Positions 50,276 through 58,283 of a stretch of DNA of 58,486 bases are shown one piece after another. The DNA is taken from assembly GCA_024223125.1 (NCBI GenBank), contig JAAEOP010000248.1:1-58486 (forward strand), read 5' to 3'. This stretch comes from Chloroflexota bacterium. Its GTDB lineage: Bacteria > Chloroflexota > Anaerolineae > Promineifilales > Promineifilaceae. The number at the start of each line of letters is the position of its first letter. Position 1 is the stretch's first letter. A program made the position numbers and the translations under genes. The notes beneath the pieces were generated by a model that was not told the DNA's origin, ran no database searches, and saw nothing but the letters and a program-made list of their open reading frames with translations.

Positions 50276-52330
50276 TTATTCGCTCGGAGCGACCATCATG
50301 TAGCCAGTCATCTCTAAATGAAGCGCAGAACAGAACTCGGTGCAGTAATAGGAGTAAACGCCATCTTCTGTAGCATCAAACTCAAAGGTAACTGCTTCGC
50401 CCGGCTCAATGCTTAAGTTGATGTTGTATAACGGCAGCGCAAAACCATGTGTGGCGTCATAAGCGCGTTCCACATTGGTAATATGCCAGGTAACATGATC
50501 CCCTTGTTGGATTTCTACATGTTCCGGGGTGAAGTGGCTGCGCACGGCCGTCATCCAGATTTCTACATTATTGCCGTCCCGTTCAATCCGTTCCTCGCCT
50601 AGTTGAACGACGTTTTCATCTATCTCACCAGTCCGCGGATTCCAGCCGATCTCCGGATAGACTTCCCATGGGTCCAGCTTGTCCGCTTTAATGATTTGAG
50701 CGTAATGCGGTTCGCCATCAGGAATGGGCATGTCGTAAATAACCGGCATGGTTGTTCCTGGCTCACCAATGTCAAGTAACTGGAGGTTCTGGGGCAGTAA
50801 TGGCCCAACGTTGAGGAAGCGATCAATCGCCCACTTATTCAACGCTACAAGGTATTTACCATCGGGGCTAACCGTATCCCCCTCAGCCGCAGAAATATGA
50901 CCCACATTGTATTGTACCGGTGTTTTCTGGACCAATGTCCAATCTTCTTCATCATGCAGGTCAGAGAAACTGCCGCCCAATGACCAGCGAGCGACGGCCG
51001 GTTCCAGGAAAAGGCTGGTGTAGCCGTATCCTTTATCGTCATATTGGGTATGCAGCGGGCCTAAGCCGACCTCAATTTGTGCTTCTACCACATCGTCAAA
51101 ACTCAAAATCGGTACGCCGTATTGATCTGTTTCAAAGTTACCGGCGGCAATCGCATCTTGAATTTTAGCAAAGCTGTAAACAGACACATGCGGATCAAGC
51201 TTACCAGAGACGGTCAGGAATTCGCCATCGGGCGTCACATCTACACCATGAGGGCTTTTCGGTTCAGGAGAAAAGTAGAGCAGGCCTTCTTCTACGGCCG
51301 TGTCTAACGGAATGACGGGGAACCCTTTAATATCTACTGTTTTACCGGCCGCAGCCACTTCCACAGCTTTGTCCAGGTTGAAGATATGCAGATAATCCAT
51401 ATCCCGTTGCGAGGCACCAGCTTCAAAAGGAGGATTGCCATCTTCTACACCGCCAGTCGCTAATTCCGTATTAAATGAATTACAGAATACCCAACCTTCA
51501 CTGGCTAATTTGCCAGAGTCACACAAATCTTGCCAGTAAGGGGGTAGTTCAATGGCAAAGGATTGATCTTCCAAAATACGACCAGAATCACGGTCAAACT
51601 TCCAGAATGTTACCATACCACGATAATCTGCTTCATAATCTTCAATAGAAGCATACTCCCAACCCAACGGCGAACCGTACTGTCCACCTTCAATGACCCA
51701 ATCTGTGCTGGGCGTCACAAATGTGCCGCCATGGTCACCCAGAGCGATGGGATTCTTGACAAGCTGCTTAGTTTCAAAATCTTTGAGAGAGATAACGGCG
51801 ACACGGCCGTTCGCTTTGTCATTAATAAAGAGAAATTCGCCATCATAATCCCCGTCCGTTTCACTTAACGCGGGATGATGCGTATCGCCCCAGGTGATGT
51901 CGGTGTCAGATCCTTCAACATTTCCCTCGGCCAAAATTTCCATTGAATCCAATGACCCATAACCGAATCCTTGCCACGGTTCAGGGGTAAACACAGCAAT
52001 CTGCTTGATGATACGCATTGAGGGCATGCCAATGACATACACCTGTCCACCATGTCCGCCAGAGGCAAACATGACATATTCATCGTGCATGCCGGAGGGG
52101 GTGTATGTCTTCACTGCGGCCAAAATATCATCTGGTGTTAAGCCGCGGGCCTCCGCAATAGCCGCTGCATCGCCGGACACAGACGCAGTAGCTGATTCGG
52201 AGGATTCAGGGGCAGGGGCCGCCGTCTCATCAGATTCATCGTTACAACTGGCCAGTAACCCCAGACCAACTATGACGACAAATAAGCTTGTCAGCATTAA
52301 CTTGTGTTTATAAAACCATTCTTTTGCCAT
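50276..52330 (-). CDS. nosZ: nitrous oxide reductase, clade II (Sec-dependent, lipoprotein)
   Basis: 684 aa from ATG 52330 (AAGGAG upstream). It reduces N2O to N2. There is no twin-arginine signal; instead a Sec-type signal ends in the lipobox LLASC (about residue 29), so the enzyme is tethered outside the membrane. CuZ-region motifs include WGDTHHPALSETDGDYDGE, GGQYGSPLG and SPHGVDVTPDG. The C-terminal cupredoxin has the CuA site YCTEFCSALHLEMTGYMMV (two Cys, His, Met). Sec-type signal and the following genes place it in clade II. All copper ligands seem present. Confidence 0.95.
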   Translation of the reverse strand: MAKEWFYKHKLMLTSLFVVIVGLGLLASCNDESDETAAPAPESSESATASVSGDAAAIAEARGLTPDDILAAVKTYTPSGMHDEYVMFASGGHGGQVYVIGMPSMRIIKQIAVFTPEPWQGFGYGSLDSMEILAEGNVEGSDTDITWGDTHHPALSETDGDYDGEFLFINDKANGRVAVISLKDFETKQLVKNPIALGDHGGTFVTPSTDWVIEGGQYGSPLGWEYASIEDYEADYRGMVTFWKFDRDSGRILEDQSFAIELPPYWQDLCDSGKLASEGWVFCNSFNTELATGGVEDGNPPFEAGASQRDMDYLHIFNLDKAVEVAAAGKTVDIKGFPVIPLDTAVEEGLLYFSPEPKSPHGVDVTPDGEFLTVSGKLDPHVSVYSFAKIQDAIAAGNFETDQYGVPILSFDDVVEAQIEVGLGPLHTQYDDKGYGYTSLFLEPAVARWSLGGSFSDLHDEEDWTLVQKTPVQYNVGHISAAEGDTVSPDGKYLVALNKWAIDRFLNVGPLLPQNLQLLDIGEPGTTMPVIYDMPIPDGEPHYAQIIKADKLDPWEVYPEIGWNPRTGEIDENVVQLGEERIERDGNNVEIWMTAVRSHFTPEHVEIQQGDHVTWHITNVERAYDATHGFALPLYNINLSIEPGEAVTFEFDATEDGVYSYYCTEFCSALHLEMTGYMMVAPSE

Positions 52331-52462
52331 TTTTCTTCTCCTTGCTGAACTTTTCAGCAATATGATAAATAATAATGGCCTACTTTAGAGCAGGCTTTTG
52401 TTACCTATAAAGGTGGAGCTTATATTTAGCTATAGTAGGAGCTTATCGGAAGGAGAGACGGC

Positions 52463-52486
52463 CGTCTTTGCAAAAGTGCAAAGACG
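52463..52486. promoter_or_regulatory. palindromic operator upstream of nosZ (Crp/Fnr-type spacing)
   Basis: CGTCTTTGCA-AAAG-TGCAAAGACG: perfect 10-bp arms around a 4-bp centre. The inner TTGCA-N4-TGCAA has the arm and spacer sizes of Fnr/Dnr boxes (TTGAT-N4-ATCAA). It lies 133 bp before the nosZ start, between nosZ and the Crp/Fnr-like gene. As a terminator it would lack a T-tract. Confidence 0.6.
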
Positions 52487-52491
52487 TGAGT

Positions 52492-52539
52492 GGCAAGTAT
52501 GCGGGCTGCAAGTTGCAAGTTTCGGGTTACGAATTAAGG
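52492..52539. repeat. degenerate heptamer array after the Crp/Fnr gene
   Basis: GTGGCAA, GTATGCG, GGCTGCA, AGTTGCA, AGTTTCG, GGTTACG, AATTAAG: weak seven-base register, touching the stop of the regulator gene. Confidence 0.5.
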
Positions 52540-52540
52540 T

Positions 52541-53257
52541 TTACGCTTTGTGTTTTTGGGGCAGGTCTTCGACAATGATAACAAGTTTATGGGGCTGGCA
52601 CAGGATAACACGCTTGCGGCCGGTGTGGACAATGCCTTCGTGTTCCCATTTGCTGATAATGCGGCTGACATTATAGAGGTTGGTTCCGGTCATTTCGGCT
52701 AAATCTTGACGGGAGAGGGGCATATCAATCAATACGCCATCGGACACTTTTTTGCCAAATTGGCGTACCAATTGCAGGATGGTACGGGCGATGCGTTGTT
52801 CCACACGCTGTGTAACCAGATGATGATACTGTTTTTGCAATCCGGCAAAACGCCAGGCAACCAATTCCATACCGTTGATAGTCAGTTGAGGGTAGCGGAG
52901 CATCAATTGCTGGATAACGTCTCTATTCCAGCCCAGAGCAAAGCAATCTTCAACAGCTTCAGCAGCGACCAGATAATTAATCCGGCTGAGAACCACAATG
53001 ATACCCAAGCCATCGCCAGGCCCAAGATAAGTGATGATGATTTGATGACCTTCGGGATTGATTTGAGTGAGTTTAACCTCGCCTTGAATTATGATGTAAA
53101 AATGTTCAGCCGGTTCCCCTTGATGAAAGAAGTATTCACCCTGGTTGATGTGATACGGCCGTGCCGCAGCAATAACGGCTTGACAGTCGTCAACGGTTAA
53201 GTCTTTTAGCAATGTACAGCCGCAGACTGCATCCAGAGTAGTTTGTTGCCATATCAT
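52541..53257 (-). CDS. Crp/Fnr-family transcriptional regulator (NnrR/Dnr-like)
   Basis: 238 aa. Cyclic-nucleotide-binding-fold domain (NQGEYFFHQGEPAEHFYIII, GEVKLTQINPEGHQI, GPGDGLGII) and a C-terminal HTH (PLSRQDLAEMTGTNLYNVSR). It has three N-terminal Cys (12, 14, 25) but not the four-Cys pattern of oxygen-sensing Fnr, so a nitric-oxide/heme sensor of the Dnr/NnrR type is a reasonable guess. Directly upstream of nosZ in the same direction; probably its activator. Confidence 0.88.
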   Translation of the reverse strand: MIWQQTTLDAVCGCTLLKDLTVDDCQAVIAAARPYHINQGEYFFHQGEPAEHFYIIIQGEVKLTQINPEGHQIIITYLGPGDGLGIIVVLSRINYLVAAEAVEDCFALGWNRDVIQQLMLRYPQLTINGMELVAWRFAGLQKQYHHLVTQRVEQRIARTILQLVRQFGKKVSDGVLIDMPLSRQDLAEMTGTNLYNVSRIISKWEHEGIVHTGRKRVILCQPHKLVIIVEDLPQKHKA

Positions 53258-53294
53258 AATTTTGAAATAGTAACATGAATTGTATTGTTGAGCA

Positions 53295-53312
53295 TATTCT
53301 CTTTTGAGAATA
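53295..53312. promoter_or_regulatory. palindrome upstream of the Crp/Fnr gene
   Basis: TATTCTC-TTTT-GAGAATA, perfect 7-bp arms with a 4-bp centre, 38 bp before the start codon. The same arm and spacer geometry as Fnr-type sites suggests autoregulation, but the arms differ from the nosZ palindrome. Confidence 0.5.
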
Positions 53313-53351
53313 GTGGGTGGTGGTTGGTGAATAATGCAAGTAATTTTGGGG

Positions 53352-53424
53352 TTGACACAAAACAGGAATTAGATTATCATCTAATAAGTTAGGTGATAAT
53401 CTAATAGATTAGATTGCTATCTAA
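53352..53424 (+). promoter_or_regulatory. promoter with three phased palindromic operators
   Basis: TTGACA (53352-53357), 17-bp spacer, TATCAT (53375-53380). Three 16-bp sites of form TTAGAT-N4-ATCTAA start at 53369, 53389 (TTAGGT in the left arm) and 53409, exactly 20 bp apart, so on one face of the helix. The first covers the -10, the others lie just downstream. This is the layout of a repressor array for the operon starting at 53483. A related palindrome lies before the ArsR-type gene (55481-55510). Confidence 0.82.
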
Positions 53425-53482
53425 TGAAGAGTAGAAATAGTATACCAATATTATTCGCAAAAAATTGTAGGAGAACATCATT

Positions 53483-53707
53483 ATGTTACATTTTCCAGAT
53501 ACGACTTGGTACAAAACCCATCGTTTGCAAGAAGCAAACCGTGAGTTATTGCGCGCACAAGATTATTTCGATACGACAAAATCAAAACAAGCAATTTCTA
53601 TACAAGGGAAAATGCTTTTACAAGTTGGGACAACTTTCATAAAAATTGGACAACAGATGCAAAAACGTGTCAATATCACACATCTCGATCCACAATTGGT
53701 AAAATAG
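53483..53707 (+). CDS. hypothetical 74-aa protein
   Basis: ATG 53483 with AGGAGA about 8 nt upstream. Mostly helical and amphipathic (KTHRLQEANRELLRAQDYFD, LLQVGTTFIKIGQQMQ); no membrane segment, Cys or His cluster. The second half recalls phasin- or magnetosome-like small helical proteins only vaguely. First gene behind the three-operator promoter. Function unknown. Confidence 0.65.
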   Translation: MLHFPDTTWYKTHRLQEANRELLRAQDYFDTTKSKQAISIQGKMLLQVGTTFIKIGQQMQKRVNITHLDPQLVK

Positions 53708-53735
53708 GTCTAAAATTTACCTTTTGGAGGATGAG

Positions 53736-54365
53736 ATGAATCAGCTTAAGTTACAAACGAGACAGGTTGGCCCGTGGGGGATGAATAGCTATGCGCTTAT
53801 TTGCCCGACAACCAACCAGAGTATTTTGATTGATCCTGGCGATGATGCACATATTTTGCAGGAAATGCTTGGCAACAGTCAGCCTATAGCCATTTTATTG
53901 ACCCATACGCATATAGACCATATTGGCGCTTTGGCTGAGATGCGTGCACAGTTAGGCGTACCTGTTATTGGCAGTGACGGACCCCATGAGCCAGGGGGTA
54001 AGGATGTGGGGCTGGATCAAGTTTTGCGTGATGGCGATGAATATCACGTAGGCGAACACATTCTGCGCGTTTATTATGCCCCCGGCCATATTGGCGACCA
54101 GATTTGCCTGGCAATTAAAAATGATCGTCGGGTGATTGTGGGCGACACAATTTTTGACGGTGGGCCAGGAAAAACATGGTCTACGGCCGGTTTTCAGCAG
54201 ACGTTACAGACTTTGCGCCAGGTGGTGTTGCTGTGGCCCGATGAGACTGTTTGTTATCCTGGTCATGGCTCTGCGTTTCGTTTGGGTGATCGGCGGGTGC
54301 AGATTGAAGCGTTTTTGGCAAAGGATCATGGTGGTTTTTATGGGGATGCGACCTGGAAATTGTAA
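53736..54365 (+). CDS. MBL-fold metallo-hydrolase (glyoxalase II-like)
   Basis: 209 aa from ATG 53736 (TTGGAGG 5 nt upstream). Metal site HTHIDH, then APGHIGDQ (His), GDTIFDGGPGKT (Asp) and YPGHG (His): all ligands for two metal ions. Compact size fits hydroxyacylglutathione-hydrolase-like or persulfide-related hydrolases; substrate unknown. Second gene of the operator-controlled operon. Confidence 0.9.
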   Translation: MNQLKLQTRQVGPWGMNSYALICPTTNQSILIDPGDDAHILQEMLGNSQPIAILLTHTHIDHIGALAEMRAQLGVPVIGSDGPHEPGGKDVGLDQVLRDGDEYHVGEHILRVYYAPGHIGDQICLAIKNDRRVIVGDTIFDGGPGKTWSTAGFQQTLQTLRQVVLLWPDETVCYPGHGSAFRLGDRRVQIEAFLAKDHGGFYGDATWKL

Positions 54366-54383
54366 TTGAATAAGGAGATGAAC

Positions 54384-55283
54384 ATGGATAAATTAGCGTG
54401 GTTCAATAAACTGAGTGGGCAAGTGGCAAATGGTATTAACGAACAGTATATGCCCGAAATAATGCCTTTAGTAGAAAGTTCGGCAGCGGAGCTAGGTGAT
54501 TTTGCGGCCGCGCAAACGGCCGTCTCCACAGACCCCGATCCGTTGACGCCAGAAATATACTTGATTCGAACGCCATATCAAACTCGTGAAATCATTTTGG
54601 GCCAGTTTGAAGGCGCGGCCGAACGTGGTTTTTTGAAAAAGACTGGGGATGAAGCTTATGCCTTAACGGACGTGGGAAGGGAATTAGCGGAAAAGATTGC
54701 GATTACGGCCGATAGCAGCGGCAAAAAAGTTCAGGCGCTTCCCCAGGCCGAAATGGATCAGTTGGTTTCGTTATTACACGCTGTGGTAGATGCCTGCGTT
54801 GAGGCTGCCGAACCGCCGCACTCCAATCTAAATCGCAGCCGATTTTATGACCCTGGCCTCGACGCGCCGGCCATTGAACGGGTTCGACGCTATCTAAATG
54901 ATTTGAATGCGTTCCGGGATGACGCCCATATTTCTGCCTGGCAGGCTTACGATCTGGCAGGATATGAATGGGAAGCGTTTAGCCATATACATGGGGAGTT
55001 TGTATTTGGCGACCCGGTGGGTAATGGTGAAGAACTGGCTGAAAAATTAAACGGTTTTCGGGGTTATGATGCCCCTGCTTATGAAACGGCTTTGCAAGAG
55101 GTAACTGCGCGGGGTTGGTTGGAAGAGGATGACGGCCGTTACAAATCTACCGCCGAAGGCCGCCAACTGCGAGAAAATGTCGAAGTAGAAACGGATCGTC
55201 TATTCTTTGCTCCCTGGGAGTTGAATGTAAATGAAACAGTGGCGTTGGAAACCTTAATGACCCAATTACATGAATCATTGTAA
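54384..55283 (+). CDS. SCO6745-like helix-turn-helix protein
   Basis: 299 aa from ATG 54384, with AAGGAG 6 nt upstream (ATG 54378 overlaps that site). Two related halves, each with a winged-helix-like segment (GQFEGAAERGFLKKTGDEAY with ALTDVGRELAEK; VTARGWLEEDDGRYKSTAEGRQLR); LNAFRDDAHISAWQAYDLAG is the conserved block of the SCO6745/SalK-like family. Such proteins look like MarR-derived sensors. The stop codon lies inside repeat copy 3 (the repeat begins at 55280), so insertion may have reset the C-terminus. Confidence 0.72.
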   Translation: MDKLAWFNKLSGQVANGINEQYMPEIMPLVESSAAELGDFAAAQTAVSTDPDPLTPEIYLIRTPYQTREIILGQFEGAAERGFLKKTGDEAYALTDVGRELAEKIAITADSSGKKVQALPQAEMDQLVSLLHAVVDACVEAAEPPHSNLNRSRFYDPGLDAPAIERVRRYLNDLNAFRDDAHISAWQAYDLAGYEWEAFSHIHGEFVFGDPVGNGEELAEKLNGFRGYDAPAYETALQEVTARGWLEEDDGRYKSTAEGRQLRENVEVETDRLFFAPWELNVNETVALETLMTQLHESL

Positions 55284-55374
55284 CCATTCAGGTGCCCGGC
55301 ACTTCATTACCAAGTCTACTGGAGTAGTACACTCGTTTATAAATGCCGGGTACCTTGGAGGAGTGAATGGTTAC
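55280..55374. repeat. 95-bp nested palindromic element, copy 3 (inverted)
   Basis: GTAACCATTCA (55280-55290) to TGAATGGTTAC (55364-55374), reverse orientation to copies 1 and 2, with a few changes (CCGGGTACC for CCGGGCACC; one arm now ATGCCGGG). It supplies the stop codon of the preceding gene. Confidence 0.9.
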
Positions 55375-55417
55375 GAATCATTTAGTAAACTGAATGGTTA
55401 CGAATCATTTAGTAAAC
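55364..55417. repeat. two perfect 27-bp tandem repeats
   Basis: The unit starting TGAATGGTTACGAATCATTT occurs at 55364-55390 and 55391-55417. The first 11 bases are the end of the 95-bp element, so the element's edge was duplicated together with 16 bp of flank. Confidence 0.9.
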
Positions 55418-55442
55418 TGAAAGATTCTTTACAAGCCTCCTC

Positions 55443-55510
55443 AGACTAACGTGGATCGTTAGTCTCCTCCAAATCTTTGTGGGATGTTAGATTGAGGGAT
55501 CTAATATCCC
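55443..55510. promoter_or_regulatory. hairpin and operator-like palindrome upstream of the ArsR-type gene
   Basis: AGACTAACG/CGTTAGTCT (55443-55465, 5-nt loop) is a perfect 9-bp hairpin. Next, GGGAT-G-TTAGAT...ATCTAA-T-ATCCC (55481-55510, 6-bp centre, one mismatch) contains the same TTAGAT/ATCTAA arms as the operators at 53369-53424. The rest of the 55418-55662 gap shows no gene. Confidence 0.6.
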
Positions 55511-55662
55511 ATCTTCTGAATCTAACAGGAAAAATAGCTGTCCAAATTGAATATCATAATGCACAAGGTTAAATCATTTGCGGAGAATTGCTTTCATGAT
55601 TATAACTTAAGTACCTGCGTATAGTCCGCAGAAAACAATCATTTGAGATGGGGTAAAACAAC

Positions 55663-56751
55663 ATGGCGTCAACACCGCAGTTTATATGGGATATAAGCAC
55701 AGCTTATGATTTTTTTATTAGCCTGGATGTTTTGCATGAACCGGCGCGATACGGTTTGCGCGGCAATTGGGCGGCTGGTGTGCGCTCGCGTTTGCCCGCA
55801 GAGTACCGTGAATTTTTGCAAGGTGTAACCAAGAATCATCAGCTATGGGCGGTTCCCTGGATTTTATCTTTGCCCGGACATAAAGATAGCGCCGCTGTTC
55901 TTGATCGTCTTGAAGAAATCCCTGCGGCACAAAGGCTGCGAGAAATCTCTAGCTGTTTTATGTATGGAACCCATAAAGAGCTGCTTTTTGATGTAGCTGA
56001 TCGGGGAACATGGAATGAAACCGATAAAGAGGCGTTACGGGAAATTTACCTGGAAAAATACCGGAAAGAGGGCAAAAAGAAGAAGAAAGTAGATGAAGAT
56101 GTGGTAAACACGCTTGATATTTGGGCAAATTCGGAACAGTTTGGAGATAGTCTCCTGAATTCACTTAAATGTTATTATCAGGTTTTTTTCAAAGAAGAAG
56201 AATCTCGCATTCTGTCCGCCATGACGCAGATGGTGACGAATGCGAAGCAGCTTGCGGAAAAGATGCCCTTAGATGAGTTGTTAAACGAGTTGTCTCAGGG
56301 TTTGCGTTTTGATTTAGAGGGAACGGGGGAACTGGAAGAATTAGTCATGATTCCTTCCTTCTGGATAACGCCATTGACCTATTTTGGCCCGATTGGGGAA
56401 GATCAGAAGCAGTGGGTTTTTTTGTTTGGCGGCCGTCCCGTAGACGTATCATTGGTGCCTGGCGAAATTGTGCCCGAACTCCTTTACAACACCTTAAAAG
56501 CATTGGCTGATCCGACTAGGCTGCGTATTTTGAAGTATTTATCTGAAGAGCCACTGACACCGGCTGAATTGGCTCGGCGGCTGCGTTTACGGCCGCCGAC
56601 AGTCATTCACCATTTGGATGTGCTGCGGCTGGCGCGGTTGGTGCATGTCACTTTGAGCCATCAGGGACGCCGCTATGAAGCCCGCCGCGAAGCAATTGAG
56701 GCTACCTGTACCGCTTTGGAGAAATTTTTTAATAGGGATCTGCCTGAATAA
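55663..56751 (+). CDS. ArsR-family regulator with a large N-terminal domain
   Basis: 362 aa. The last 95 residues are an ArsR/SmtB winged helix (LYNTLKALADPTRLRILKYL, LTPAELARRLRLRPPTVIHH, LDVLRLARLVHV). The first 260 are helical with no motif I recognise, apart from a Lys-rich patch (KEGKKKKKVDE); no metal-binding CxC. Long ArsR proteins of this kind are known in Actinobacteria and Chloroflexota, with unknown ligands. It may bind the TTAGAT-type palindromes nearby (inference from position). Confidence 0.85.
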   Translation: MASTPQFIWDISTAYDFFISLDVLHEPARYGLRGNWAAGVRSRLPAEYREFLQGVTKNHQLWAVPWILSLPGHKDSAAVLDRLEEIPAAQRLREISSCFMYGTHKELLFDVADRGTWNETDKEALREIYLEKYRKEGKKKKKVDEDVVNTLDIWANSEQFGDSLLNSLKCYYQVFFKEEESRILSAMTQMVTNAKQLAEKMPLDELLNELSQGLRFDLEGTGELEELVMIPSFWITPLTYFGPIGEDQKQWVFLFGGRPVDVSLVPGEIVPELLYNTLKALADPTRLRILKYLSEEPLTPAELARRLRLRPPTVIHHLDVLRLARLVHVTLSHQGRRYEARREAIEATCTALEKFFNRDLPE

Positions 56752-56762
56752 ATAGAAAGGTT

Positions 56763-58283
56763 ATGAAGCAAATAGCAGGGATCATTTTCCTGGCAATTTT
56801 TGGTATTTTTTATTTGCTGGCAGTGATGCAGCTCAGTATTGGGGTAGGCTCAGATTCGGTGGCTTACTTTGGGGCGGCCGATAATTTGCGTAATGGTCGT
56901 GGCCTGACTCTCCCGTATAACAGTACATTTGTTGGCGACAAGGATGTCGTCATGACTCATTTTCCACCGTTATATTCTGTTATATTAGCTGTGGGAGCGG
57001 AGGTGGGGGACACGGTCGTAACTGCGGCACGTTACCTTCATGCTATCCTATTTGGCTGTATGATTTTGGCAGTAGGGCTGCTTACAGCCTTTTTTCAACC
57101 CCGATCTATTTGGTCGCCTATTATTACTTCTTTCTTAATGCTTTCATCAGCAACCATCATTCGCACATATATCGGGATGATGTCGGAGCCTGTGTTTTTG
57201 CTTTTATGGCTGGCCGGTTTCTTTTGTTTAGATCGTTATCTGGTTCACCAACGTTGGCTATTATTATTGGCAGCAGCTATTTTTCTAAGCCTGACTTTGC
57301 TGACACGCTATTCAGGCATTACATTGACAATGACGGCCGTTTTGTGGTTGCTCTACCGACGACAACTAAAGCCGGCAATCGGTTTGGGCATTATTAGCAT
57401 CACCCCCTTAGCTACCTGGTTGCTCTTTACAGCGCCTCAGAGTAATGGCGTTGCCAACCGCTCGTTGGTCTGGCATCCTTTTGAGGCTTATCATTTTTGG
57501 CAGAGTGTTCAGACTATCTCCTCCTGGATAGTACCTGACAACATAACACCTGTGTTGCAAGCTGTTTCCTGGTTACTTATTATTGGCGCGTTGGTTTGGT
57601 TGATCTATCGGCGGGCATTGGCAGAAACGGATCATCTGCTGCTGGACATGCCCGAATTTTTGCGAATGATGCCGTTAATGACTCTGATTTATCTACCGTT
57701 TCTTGTCTTATCCATTTCGTTTCTGGATGTTCAGATACCTATGTCTGGGCGTATTCTTTCTCCTATCTTCATTGCTGGCATTTTGTGGTGTGGGTATGTG
57801 ATTCCAGCTTGGTGGCGGCAGGCATCATGGCCGTTACAACGGGCAGCATTGTTTCCTGGCACTATCTTTTGCTTGGCTTATTTGGTTAGCATGGCGGCTA
57901 CTTATCAAGACTTCACCAGCAAGGGTGATTTTTACAATACACCCCGATGGTATACCTCAGAAACAGTTATGTATCTGCGTACATTGCCACCAGATGTAAC
58001 CCTTGTTTCTAATGCGCCAGATGTCATTTACTATTTTACGGGGCGTAGTTCTGCTACGCTGCCGGCTCAGTATCATGATACATCGGTACAGCCGAATGAG
58101 AATTATGCCGCCGAAGTAAAAACATTGGGTCAAGAGATGGCTGCTGGTACGCAGATTGTTTATTTTTATGATATGCCCTGGCGCTGGTTCTTACCTGAAG
58201 AAGCAGACCTGACGGCAGCGTTGCCTTTGCAGCCAGTCGCTCTTTTGTCCGATGGCGCTATCTATACTTGGGGCGGCCATTAG
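56763..58283 (+). CDS. GT-C fold (GT39/PMT-like) membrane protein
   Basis: 506 aa, AGAAAGG before the ATG, 11 bp after the regulator stop. About eleven membrane helices. The first outer loop has SDSVAYFGAADNLRNGRG followed by HFPPLYSVILA, the layout of GT-C transferases (one acidic residue, then PPLY), though the usual Asp-Glu pair is reduced. The C-terminal region (NTPRWYTSETVMYLRTLPPD) is extracytoplasmic. Probably transfers a sugar from a lipid carrier; substrate unknown. Confidence 0.78.
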   Translation: MKQIAGIIFLAIFGIFYLLAVMQLSIGVGSDSVAYFGAADNLRNGRGLTLPYNSTFVGDKDVVMTHFPPLYSVILAVGAEVGDTVVTAARYLHAILFGCMILAVGLLTAFFQPRSIWSPIITSFLMLSSATIIRTYIGMMSEPVFLLLWLAGFFCLDRYLVHQRWLLLLAAAIFLSLTLLTRYSGITLTMTAVLWLLYRRQLKPAIGLGIISITPLATWLLFTAPQSNGVANRSLVWHPFEAYHFWQSVQTISSWIVPDNITPVLQAVSWLLIIGALVWLIYRRALAETDHLLLDMPEFLRMMPLMTLIYLPFLVLSISFLDVQIPMSGRILSPIFIAGILWCGYVIPAWWRQASWPLQRAALFPGTIFCLAYLVSMAATYQDFTSKGDFYNTPRWYTSETVMYLRTLPPDVTLVSNAPDVIYYFTGRSSATLPAQYHDTSVQPNENYAAEVKTLGQEMAAGTQIVYFYDMPWRWFLPEEADLTAALPLQPVALLSDGAIYTWGGH

